A model generated the notes under the pieces. The model was given only the letters and a program-made list of their open reading frames with translations, did not search any database and was not told the origin of the DNA. 10,859 nt of DNA from Actinomycetota bacterium (lineage in GTDB: Bacteria > Actinomycetota > Actinomycetes > S36-B12), in the NCBI GenBank assembly GCA_010029945.1, contig RGQW01000045.1, forward strand, positions 1 to 10,859. The letters are read 5' to 3'. A program made the translations under genes and the position numbers. Below are positions 1-6,471 of this stretch, in pieces. Each line of letters begins with the position of its first letter. Within the stretch, counting starts at the first letter, position 1.

Positions 1-1475
1 AAGTAGTCGGCAAGCTCGGGGTCGGACTTGCGGGTCTCCGGGTAGCCCTCGACGGCGTTCTTGCACCAGGTGTCCCGTTTGCGTTCCCAGTTCTCAGCCT
101 TGAACTCGCGACTCGCAATGCGGCCTTCGGATTCCACCGGAAGGTCGATGCCGGTGGCCTCTCCCAGACCTAGTTGACGGGCCGCATCGGCAACCGGGTC
201 TGCGCCGTCACGCCCCGCGTCGTCTCCCCCGGCCTGCTCCCACATTCGATCGGCCAATCCGTAGAACACGGTGTTGCAGGAGACCTCCAGAGCGCGGGCC
301 AGGGAGATATCGCCGTACGCGGCGGACTCGTAGTTGCGGAACACCTGCGTTCCGAGCTTCACGCGAGAAGGACAGTCGTACGTGCCGTTCAAGTCGAATC
401 CCTGTTTGCCCGCCGCCAGGGTACTGACCACTTTGTAGGTCGAACCGGGCGCGAAGATGCCCTGGGTCGCGTTGGACGCGAGGGAGCCGGAGTCCATGAG
501 CTTCTCGAATTGTTTCTGCGTCACGCCTCCGACCCAGATCGACGGGTCGTAGGTGGGGTAACTGGCCATCGCCAGAATGCGTCCGGTATCGACTTCGACG
601 ACCACGGCCGCGCCCGAGTCACCGGGGTTGCCTTGCCGTTGCGCACGTTGCACCGCGCGTACGAGTTGGTCTTCGACGACGGACTGCAGATGGGCGTCCA
701 GACTCGAGATCAGGTACTGCCCCGGCTCGGGATCAAATTGCTCGAGGGTGCCGGTCACCCGACCGGCGGTGTCGACCGCGAGGGTCGTCACGCCGGGCTT
801 TCCCCTGACTTCCTCGTCGTAGTACGCCTCCAAACCCGAACGACCGACAACGTCGGTGCGTCGCAGCCGGTCGGATGCGGTCGTCGGCCCTTGCTCGTCG
901 AGTTGTTCCTCGGTCACCGGACCGAGGTAACCCAGCAGATGCGCGGCGTTGACGTTGAAGGGGGCGGGGTATTCGCGAATCGCATCGAGTCGCGCATCAA
1001 CGCCTCGATACACCTGCCCCTGTTCCATGATGGTGAGCGCCGTCTGCGGATCAACGTCTTGAGCGATCGGCACCGGTTGATACGGGGAGCCGTTCCAGCA
1101 CACCGGCGGTGGCTTCGCGTCCTCGGTCCCGCACGGCTTCAAGCGGTCGGCGATTCCCTCGGCGGGGAGGTCCAGGATTCGTCCCAATCGCTCGATCACG
1201 GCCTCGCCGCCGTCGGGCTCGCGGCCAAGCTCGATCTTGTCCACGGTGATCACCAGCGACGTGCGATTGGACACCAGGGGTCGGCCGGCTTGGTCGAGAA
1301 TCAGGCCACGCACCGCGGGTTCGACGACTTCGCGGACGGTGTTGTTCACCGCGGCGACCTTGTATTCCTCCCCGGTCATGACCTGGAGGTAGAACAGCCG
1401 CCCGATCAAGGTGAGAACGAGGGAGAGCATGAGGGCCCCGAGCACAAACAGCCGGACATTGGACCGTTGACTCAT
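1..1475 (-). CDS. mrdA: Penicillin-binding protein 2 (elongasome transpeptidase), partial
   Basis: This is a class B penicillin-binding protein that cross-links peptidoglycan during cell elongation, anchored in the membrane with its catalytic part outside. The ATG at 1475 is preceded by a near-perfect Shine-Dalgarno site (AGGAGG, 1486-1481, 5-base spacing). Residues about 8-28 form one transmembrane anchor. The N-terminal PBP-dimer motif RGLILD is at residues 56-61. The transpeptidase domain shows the nucleophile motif S345-T-Y-K348 (after APG) and the second motif S399-C-N401. Only 491 codons are in the window. The third motif (K-T/S-G) and the C-terminus lie beyond the left edge, so this is truncation by the window and not a broken gene. 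It follows mreD in the same direction, and the usual downstream partner would be rodA. The mreBCD context favours PBP2 (MrdA) over the division-specific FtsI. The frame is open throughout the stretch I translated. Confidence 0.95.
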   Translation of the reverse strand, partial: MSQRSNVRLFVLGALMLSLVLTLIGRLFYLQVMTGEEYKVAAVNNTVREVVEPAVRGLILDQAGRPLVSNRTSLVITVDKIELGREPDGGEAVIERLGRILDLPAEGIADRLKPCGTEDAKPPPVCWNGSPYQPVPIAQDVDPQTALTIMEQGQVYRGVDARLDAIREYPAPFNVNAAHLLGYLGPVTEEQLDEQGPTTASDRLRRTDVVGRSGLEAYYDEEVRGKPGVTTLAVDTAGRVTGTLEQFDPEPGQYLISSLDAHLQSVVEDQLVRAVQRAQRQGNPGDSGAAVVVEVDTGRILAMASYPTYDPSIWVGGVTQKQFEKLMDSGSLASNATQGIFAPGSTYKVVSTLAAGKQGFDLNGTYDCPSRVKLGTQVFRNYESAAYGDISLARALEVSCNTVFYGLADRMWEQAGGDDAGRDGADPVADAARQLGLGEATGIDLPVESEGRIASREFKAENWERKRDTWCKNAVEGYPETRKSDPELADY

Positions 1476-1478
1476 GGA

Positions 1479-1486
1479 CACCTCCT
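1479..1486 (-). promoter_or_regulatory. Strong ribosome binding site of mrdA
   Basis: Read on the minus strand, AGGAGGTG ends 3 bases before the ATG at 1475, and its AGGAGG core is 5 bases away. It is the best Shine-Dalgarno match in the block and fixes the start of the PBP2 gene, in contrast to the weak sites of mreD and folC. Confidence 0.8.
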
Positions 1487-1519
1487 GTCCGCTCGTCCTG
1501 TCCGCTCGTCCGCTCGTCC
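1483..1519. repeat. Short tandem repeat in the mreD-mrdA spacer
   Basis: On the plus strand the 13-base unit TGTCCGCTCGTCC occurs at 1486-1498 and again at 1499-1511, followed by a partial copy GCTCGTCC at 1512-1519. The 13-base periodicity extends left to 1483 and so takes in part of the mrdA ribosome binding site; the repeat places a second AGGA at 1499-1496 on the minus strand. The spacer (1476-1583, 108 bases) is the longest gap in the minus-strand block. A 7-base inverted repeat, CCGCTGG at 1521-1527 and CCAGCGG at 1564-1570, flanks the remaining part, but its 36-base loop makes it a weak structure. Confidence 0.6.
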
Positions 1520-1583
1520 ACCGCTGGCCGCCGGTCGTTCGCGCGCCCTGATCCTCAGACGCCCCAGCGGCCGGGTGTGTTCC

Positions 1584-2096
1584 CTAGTCCAGGTACGCCT
1601 CCGGCACCAATCGCCGGGACAGCAGCCCGACGAGGGGGATCATCACTCGTCCGAGAATAAGCCCGTACAGCACTGTGGTCAGCGTCACACCCGGGACGAC
1701 GTCCCAGATGATGCGCTCACTGCCCAGCACCGCACTCAGCAGTGCGGTGGCCAAGGCCGCGCCGCCGCAGGCCGCACCGGCGACCAGCGACATCACCCAG
1801 ATATTTGACTCCTCGCGGTCCATGAAGACACCGACGGCCAAACCCACGGCGACCAGCACGATCGACGCCAATCCGACGATGGCATCCGAGGGCGTCGCGA
1901 TATCCAGGAGCGCGCCACCCAAAAACCCGGTCAGGGCACCCGGGCCTGGCCCCAGCGCCAGTGCCACCGCGACAACGGTCACCACAACGAGGTCCGGTGT
2001 CGCGCCCGGCAGGCCCAACCGACTCAACACGGTCGTCTGCAACACGACCGCTGCCAGCAGCAGCGACCCAATCACGACCAACTGACGAAAAATCAC
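1584..2096 (-). CDS. mreD: Rod shape-determining membrane protein MreD
   Basis: MreD is the integral membrane member of the MreBCD complex, which couples cytoplasmic MreB filaments to the periplasmic or extracellular wall-synthesis enzymes. The product is 170 residues, the normal family length, and nearly all of it is hydrophobic. I see about five membrane segments, near residues 6-24, 36-68, 73-92, 104-125 and 132-158. A charged cytoplasmic-type loop (MDREESN) lies around residues 92-98 and a basic R-R pair near the C-terminus. The start is GTG at 2096, three bases after the mreC stop, without a strong ribosome binding site, so translational coupling to mreC is likely. Sequence conservation in MreD is low; the call rests on size, hydrophobicity and its position between mreC and mrdA. 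Confidence 0.92.
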   Translation of the reverse strand: MIFRQLVVIGSLLLAAVVLQTTVLSRLGLPGATPDLVVVTVVAVALALGPGPGALTGFLGGALLDIATPSDAIVGLASIVLVAVGLAVGVFMDREESNIWVMSLVAGAACGGAALATALLSAVLGSERIIWDVVPGVTLTTVLYGLILGRVMIPLVGLLSRRLVPEAYLD

Positions 2097-2099
2097 CGA

Positions 2100-3116
2100 C
2101 TAGTTCTCGTTTCCGTTTGCCACATCCGCACCTTCAGCGTCCGTGTCTGCCGAATTAGCGTCCGGCGAATCAACCCCGTCGTCCACGGTCGCCTCATCAC
2201 CAGCATCGGCATTAGCCTGCGCGTCGCCGTCGTCGTTGTTCTCGCCTTCGGGATCCTCACCTCGCGGGGGAAGAACGGAATCGCGGGGATCATCTCGCGG
2301 GGGCCGGATGATCACACCGACGACGCTCAACTGCGACACGTCGACGAACGGACGGACGGTGGCGACCCGGGCCAACTGTCCGGCACTACCGGTGATGTCC
2401 ACCACGTCGCCGATCGGGATCCCGGGGGCGTAGGGACGTCCCCCGCGCGACCCGAAGGTCACGAGCGCGTCCCCGATGACCAACTCAGCTAGTGGATCCA
2501 GAAGCTGGAATTCCATCGCGTCCTGCCGTCCGGTTCCCGAGACGATGCCGATCTCCTCTGTCGTCGCCACCCGTCCACCGACGGCTGAGGACACATCCAC
2601 CATCAACACCACGGTCGACGTTGTCGGGTTCACCTTCAGAATCCGGCCGACTAGGCCATCACCGTTGATGACCGTCATGTCTTTTTCGATCCCGTCGAGG
2701 GATCCGGCATCGATGCCCACGGTCCAGGCGAAGTCCTGGGCCGGACCGACGCTGATCACTTCCGCCGGCGTGATGCGGTACCGCCCGGCCGACGAGACGC
2801 GCAGCAACTCATCCAGGGCCCGGGCGCGCGCTCGGTCGGACAACGTGGCGGAGAGCTCCTCGCTGAGCTTGGCGTTCTCTTCTTCGAGTTCGGCGATTTG
2901 GCTCGCTTGATCACGCCACGTGGAGAACGAGTCGCGCGCTCCGCTAAACGGCGACACAACGACGTTCACACCCTCTTGCACCACACCGACGACGGCGCTC
3001 GCAGCAGCGCGAGCACTGGACAGTGGGCCGTCGCCGCCGCGCAAATCCAGGATCACGAAGGTCAGCGATGCGACGAGCAGTGTCGCGATCGTGATCCTGA
3101 TTCTGCGTGAGGGCAT
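2100..3116 (-). CDS. mreC: Rod shape-determining protein MreC with acidic C-terminal tail
   Basis: MreC is a bitopic scaffold of the elongasome that contacts PBP2 and MreD outside the membrane. In 338 residues I see a short basic N-terminus, a transmembrane helix at about residues 8-24, a coiled-coil-like stretch at about 68-105 (TWRDQ through the E/L-rich segment), and then the beta-rich MreC core at about 115-272, with typical motifs such as VNGDGLVGRI (150-159) and a G-R-P-Y-A-P-G-I-P-I-G stretch (226-236). Residues 286-338 are an added tail with 19 Asp/Glu and no Lys or Arg, which looks disordered. The ATG at 3116 has a GAGG-type ribosome binding site upstream. It lies 54 bases after mreB and 3 bases before mreD. 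The core assignment is firm; the tail is not part of the usual domain. Confidence 0.95.
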   Translation of the reverse strand: MPSRRIRITIATLLVASLTFVILDLRGGDGPLSSARAAASAVVGVVQEGVNVVVSPFSGARDSFSTWRDQASQIAELEEENAKLSEELSATLSDRARARALDELLRVSSAGRYRITPAEVISVGPAQDFAWTVGIDAGSLDGIEKDMTVINGDGLVGRILKVNPTTSTVVLMVDVSSAVGGRVATTEEIGIVSGTGRQDAMEFQLLDPLAELVIGDALVTFGSRGGRPYAPGIPIGDVVDITGSAGQLARVATVRPFVDVSQLSVVGVIIRPPRDDPRDSVLPPRGEDPEGENNDDGDAQANADAGDEATVDDGVDSPDANSADTDAEGADVANGNEN

Positions 3117-3170
3117 GTGTCGAGTTTTCCTCGTTCGATCAACCGAGCCGCAGTGTGCGGCCTACCGTGA

Positions 3171-4202
3171 CTATCTTCGGGGTTCGGAGACGAGAACCTG
3201 CTGCAGCGCCTCGAATTCCTCCACGCACTTACCTGACCCGAGCGCCACGCACTCCAATGGGCGCTCGGCGACGATGATCGGCATTCCTGTCTCGTGCCTG
3301 AGCCGCTCGTCCAATCCCTGCAGCAGTGCTCCGCCACCGGTCAAGACGATGCCTCGATCCATGATGTCGCCGGACAACTCCGGGGGCGTTCTATCCAGCG
3401 TTGCTTTCACCGCGTCGACGATCGCGTTCACCGGCTCATCCATCGCGCGACGAATCTCTTCGGCCGACACCACGATCGTGCGCGGTAGGCCGGTGACCAG
3501 GTCGCGTCCCCGGATCTCCGCGTGCGGTTCGTCCGGACTGGGGAACGCGGAACCGACGGCCACCTTGATCTCTTCCGCGGTGCGCTCGCCGAGCATCAGC
3601 GAGTACTCCTTCTTGATGTACTGGATGATCGAATTGTCGAGTTCGTCTCCACCGACGCGAACCGACAGGCTCGTGACGATGCCGCCCAGGGAAATCACCG
3701 CGACTTCGGATGTGCCACCGCCGATGTCGACGACCATGTTTCCCGTCGGCTCGTGGACCGGCAGTCCCGCACCGATAGCCGCTGCCATCGGCTCTTCGAT
3801 GATGAAAACCTTGCGAGCACCGGCGGCGTAGCCGGCGTCCTTAACCGCGCGCTGCTCCACGCCGGTGATCCCCGACGGAACACACACGATCAGTCGGGGC
3901 TTCGCCAAATGGCGGCGGCGGTGAACTTTTTGAATGAAGTAGCGAAGCATCCGCTCGGTCGTGTCGAAGTCGGCGATGACACCGTCCTTGAGTGGACGGA
4001 TCGCCACGATGCTTCCCGGGGTGCGGCCGATCATGCGCTTGGCTTCCGAGCCGACGGCGAGAATGCCACCGGAGTTGCTGTTGATCGCCACCACGGAGGG
4101 CTCGTTGAGCACGATGCCGCGGCCACGCACGTAGACCAGCGTGTTGGCCGTGCCAAGGTCGACGGCCATATCGCGGCCGACGAACGAGGTGCTGGCAGCC
4201 AT
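3171..4202 (-). CDS. mreB: Rod shape-determining actin-like ATPase MreB
   Basis: MreB is a bacterial actin homologue that polymerises on the inner face of the membrane and orients lateral wall synthesis. At 343 residues it is the standard length. The actin-fold ATP-binding signatures are intact: phosphate-1 DLGTANT at residues 15-21, IIEEP at 134-138 with the candidate catalytic Glu136, phosphate-2 DIGGGT at 159-164, and the adenosine loop LTGGGALL at 287-294. An N-terminal FVGRDMAVDLG stretch matches typical MreB openings. The ATG at 4202 has AGAGG about 7 bases upstream, placed directly after the stop codon of the preceding hydrolase gene (12-base gap), suggesting coupled translation. mreC, mreD and mrdA follow in the same direction. 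Nothing looks damaged. Confidence 0.98.
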   Translation of the reverse strand: MAASTSFVGRDMAVDLGTANTLVYVRGRGIVLNEPSVVAINSNSGGILAVGSEAKRMIGRTPGSIVAIRPLKDGVIADFDTTERMLRYFIQKVHRRRHLAKPRLIVCVPSGITGVEQRAVKDAGYAAGARKVFIIEEPMAAAIGAGLPVHEPTGNMVVDIGGGTSEVAVISLGGIVTSLSVRVGGDELDNSIIQYIKKEYSLMLGERTAEEIKVAVGSAFPSPDEPHAEIRGRDLVTGLPRTIVVSAEEIRRAMDEPVNAIVDAVKATLDRTPPELSGDIMDRGIVLTGGGALLQGLDERLRHETGMPIIVAERPLECVALGSGKCVEEFEALQQVLVSEPRR

Positions 4203-4214
4203 AACGCGACCTCT

Positions 4215-5630
4215 CTAGGGGGAAGTAGCTTCTGGCGCCCGAGGGCGCTGGGATGCAAGGCTACCCCTCACCTGTTCGGCCCGTCGTACCTCTAGTTCGC
4301 GGAGCCTGAACTCGCGTCGTTCCGCCCAGCCGTCCTGGGCATCCACCGGGGCGAGCCCGAAGGCCTCGGTGACCACGGCTCCGAGGTCTGCGCGATAGTC
4401 GTGACCGTGGCTGCGGAAGTCGCCCGGGCTCATATCGGTCGCATACAGGGTGTCGACGAGGACCTGCGCCCAGGTGACGCCTATCCGCCACTGCATGTCT
4501 GGGGGCACCCCCCTTCCCTGGGCCGGCGACAGCCACCTCGGGCGGGTGTGTGCGAGGTCTGATCGAAATCGCACGACCGGATCTCCGTCGTGTTCGAGGA
4601 ACCACACGCGCGGTGTCGGGCGCTCACGAAGCACCTGCTCTATCTGCTCGGGTCTATCCAGCGTGACCGCGACGGGGTCGAACGCTCGATGAACATCGTC
4701 GTAGTCGGCGCCCCCGGGTGTGCCGACCCACAACGCTGCGTCGATACCGAAACGATCGAGATCCGCGATGCCTGCAGCACACGCGGCCTGTTGCACCTTT
4801 GCTCCCAAGCTCTCCCCGTACAGCAGCAGTCGCGGTCGCCCGGATCCCGCGGATCCCGCAGATCGCCCGCCTCGCGAATCGCACTCGGCAGCGATGGCCT
4901 CCAGCAACGTCAGTTGCGTGCGGCGAGCGAGGTCGACCCGGTTCAGCGACAGGAAACTCGGCAGCAACCCGTAACCCACAGCCACCGATGCACAGTCACC
5001 TCGGGAGAGGAGTTCGACGACGTCGACCGGGGTGGCGTTCGCGTAGCCCGTTCCGGCGGGCGCCTGAATGACGAGGTGGGAGCGGTCAAACGCACCCGTT
5101 CGTCGCAGTTCCGCCATCGCGAGATCCACGCGCTGCTGCACGCTGGCCCCGGCGTCCAGCCCGACGAATACGCGAATGGGTTCGGCGAGGGGCTCGGCTC
5201 CGGTGACGAAGCGGACGTCGTCACCGGTGGCGGCGGTTCCGACGTATCGCGCTCCTTCGCGGCCCACCCCGCGCGGATCGACGAACGATCCAGGCCCGGT
5301 CGACACCAGGGGGCTGACCGGAGGTTCGCGAAAACCAGGGTCGAGGTTGCGGGCTGCGTTCGCGGTGTTCGTCAAAAAGCGCCGGCGTGCGACAACGGTT
5401 CCGGCGACGACGGTCGCCATAGCGACGCCCGCGACGCCCGCGACGCCAACGTTCGACGCCCGAGCGCGGTCGCTCTCCGCGGCGGAAACAGAACGTGCGA
5501 GGCGAAGGACAGACCAACCCAACAAGGGCGGACCGACGACGGTCGTGGCACCGAGTCCGGCGAGGGCAACGGGAAACAACGTGCGCACACGACTCGGCCA
5601 CTCCATCAAGGAGGGACCGATGATGCGCAC
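4215..5630 (-). CDS. Membrane-anchored alpha/beta-hydrolase, Abhydrolase_9 (DUF2319) type
   Basis: This is a serine hydrolase-like protein of 471 residues. Two probable membrane segments lie at about residues 17-45 and 62-82, followed by a linker and then the catalytic region from about 152. That region has the hallmarks I associate with actinobacterial Abhydrolase_9 proteins (for example Mycobacterium Rv1069c): VFVGLDAG (154-161), AELRRTGAFDR (173-183), a G-T-G-Y stretch near 193-196, LPSFLSL near 223-229, the nucleophile elbow GESLG at 272-276 with Ser274, HDGDPVVRF at 347-355, and a His-rich HGHDY at 408-412. Substrate is unknown. The N-terminal membrane part is shorter than I recall for family members. 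The GTG at 5630 is the chosen start (weak AGCAGG upstream); ATG at 5606 is an alternative. It lies between ndk and mreB with only 12 bases to mreB, so it is likely co-expressed with the elongasome. Confidence 0.85.
   Translation of the reverse strand: MRIIGPSLMEWPSRVRTLFPVALAGLGATTVVGPPLLGWSVLRLARSVSAAESDRARASNVGVAGVAGVAMATVVAGTVVARRRFLTNTANAARNLDPGFREPPVSPLVSTGPGSFVDPRGVGREGARYVGTAATGDDVRFVTGAEPLAEPIRVFVGLDAGASVQQRVDLAMAELRRTGAFDRSHLVIQAPAGTGYANATPVDVVELLSRGDCASVAVGYGLLPSFLSLNRVDLARRTQLTLLEAIAAECDSRGGRSAGSAGSGRPRLLLYGESLGAKVQQAACAAGIADLDRFGIDAALWVGTPGGADYDDVHRAFDPVAVTLDRPEQIEQVLRERPTPRVWFLEHDGDPVVRFRSDLAHTRPRWLSPAQGRGVPPDMQWRIGVTWAQVLVDTLYATDMSPGDFRSHGHDYRADLGAVVTEAFGLAPVDAQDGWAERREFRLRELEVRRAEQVRGSLASQRPRAPEATSP
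4842..4868. repeat. 9-base in-frame tandem repeat inside the hydrolase gene
   Basis: GGATCCCGC occurs twice in a row (4842-4850, 4851-4859), followed by a degenerate third unit. It encodes an S-A-G-S-A-G-S-G stretch (residues about 257-264), a flexible loop just before the strand leading to the GESLG nucleophile elbow. Being in frame, length changes here would be tolerated. Confidence 0.5.
5422..5448. repeat. 9-base tandem repeat encoding Gly-Val-Ala in a membrane helix
   Basis: Three consecutive copies of GCGACGCC(C/A) are at 5422-5430, 5431-5439 and 5440-5448. On the coding (minus) strand they give Gly-Val-Ala three times (residues 62-70), which forms the first half of the second predicted membrane segment of the hydrolase. 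Confidence 0.55.
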
Positions 5631-5667
5631 CTGTGCCTGCTAGTCCAGACCTACGAACCCAGACGTG

Positions 5668-6078
5668 CTAACCCAATGCGGGGAAGAACAGCGCGATCTC
5701 TCGCGCAGCCGACTCCGGTGAGTCCGAGCCGTGCGTGACGTTCATCTGCGTTTCGGTCGCCAGGTCACCGCGGATCGTTCCGGGCGCCGCAGCAGCCGGA
5801 TTGGTTGCACCCATCATCGATCGCCAGGACGCGATTGCCTCGGGGCCTTCGATGACCGCGGCCACCAGCGGCCCACCGGTGATGAAGTCAACGAGGTCGG
5901 CGAAGAACGGTTTGTCCTGATGCTCGCCGTAGTGCTCCTCGGCGACGGCACGCTCGAGGGTGCGCATCTCCAGGGCGATAACAGCGAAGCCCTTGCGCTC
6001 GATGCGCGAGAGGACTTCACCGACGAGTCCACGCTGAACGCCGTCGGGCTTAATGAGAACGAGGGTGCGCTCGGTCAC
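5668..6078 (-). CDS. ndk: Nucleoside diphosphate kinase
   Basis: Ndk transfers the terminal phosphate between nucleoside triphosphates and diphosphates through a phosphohistidine, balancing NTP and dNTP pools in the cytoplasm. With the start at GTG 6078 the product is 136 residues, the normal bacterial length, opening TERTLVLIKPDG. Conserved features are the Lys of LIKPDG (K10), the R-G-L-V-G-E-V segment, MMGATNP, the GTIRGD loop, and the active-site NVTHGSDS with catalytic His116. The 6078 start is preferred because GGAAGGA lies about 6 bases upstream; an in-frame GTG at 6093 would add five residues before the conserved start and has no better site. It lies 36 bases after the DUF4233 gene and 37 bases before the hydrolase gene. 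The gene appears intact. Confidence 0.97.
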   Translation of the reverse strand: MTERTLVLIKPDGVQRGLVGEVLSRIERKGFAVIALEMRTLERAVAEEHYGEHQDKPFFADLVDFITGGPLVAAVIEGPEAIASWRSMMGATNPAAAAPGTIRGDLATETQMNVTHGSDSPESAAREIALFFPALG

Positions 6079-6114
6079 GACTCTTCCTTCCACAGGGTGG
6101 GTGTGTCCCGGAGC

Positions 6115-6471
6115 CTAGTTGTCCGCACCGGTGCCGTCGGACTCGGCGGCGCGCTCGGCCCGCAGTGCGTCGATCCGACTGCCGTTGCGCACGGCGAAGA
6201 ACCACAAGACAACGAAGATGCCACCGACGATCCACATGGACGGCACCCACAGACCCCAGGCGAGAACGAAACCTTGCAAGACCCACCCCACGGTGACCCC
6301 GAATGGGCGCCCGAGTGTTCCCACGCCAGCGATCAAGGCGAGCGCCAGCAGCCCGCCGATGAGCAGTGAGCGGCCCATGCCGTCGACCGCACCGGTGCCG
6401 GCGGCGACCAGCGCCGCAAGAAAGACGACGATCGCTTCGAGAACCAGGACCGTCGAGCCGAGGACGCGCAT
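6115..6471 (-). CDS. DUF4233 small membrane protein
   Basis: This gene encodes a 118-residue, mostly hydrophobic protein with about four membrane segments (near residues 6-26, 34-53, 58-74 and 77-95) and a charged, hydrophilic C-terminal tail (RIDALRAERAAE and on). Its size, its membrane layout and above all its place directly after folC and before ndk match the actinobacterial DUF4233 family. Its ATG overlaps the folC stop codon by one base (TGATG), a classic sign of translational coupling. No biochemical function is established for the family to my knowledge. Its constant linkage with folC hints at a shared role, but that is inference only. Confidence 0.88.
   Translation of the reverse strand: MRVLGSTVLVLEAIVVFLAALVAAGTGAVDGMGRSLLIGGLLALALIAGVGTLGRPFGVTVGWVLQGFVLAWGLWVPSMWIVGGIFVVLWFFAVRNGSRIDALRAERAAESDGTGADN

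Noticed and set aside
1051..1521. A 156-codon minus-strand frame overlapping the start of mrdA
   Set aside because: It overlaps mrdA in another frame; the mrdA frame has the ribosome binding site, the membrane anchor and conserved motifs, this one has none.
1521..1570. Inverted repeat CCGCTGG / CCAGCGG in the mreD-mrdA spacer as a terminator
   Set aside because: Only 7 pairs with a 36-base loop and no T-run, inside an apparently co-transcribed block; too weak to call.
174..1808. A 544-codon open frame on the plus strand, opposite mrdA and the start of mreD
   Set aside because: It is antisense to a clearly conserved PBP2 gene; GC-rich codon bias keeps the opposite frame open. Its translation is rich in Arg, His and Gly with no family resemblance.
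3522..4295. A 257-codon plus-strand open frame opposite mreB
   Set aside because: Antisense shadow of an intact MreB; no conserved motif.
4590..5738. A 382-codon plus-strand open frame opposite the hydrolase gene
   Set aside because: Antisense shadow: the minus-strand frame carries the recognisable hydrolase motifs, and the plus-strand product has low-complexity basic composition.
6079..6093. Upstream GTG at 6093 as the ndk start
   Set aside because: It adds five residues not seen in the family, and the GGAAGGA ribosome binding site lies downstream of it, correctly spaced for the GTG at 6078.
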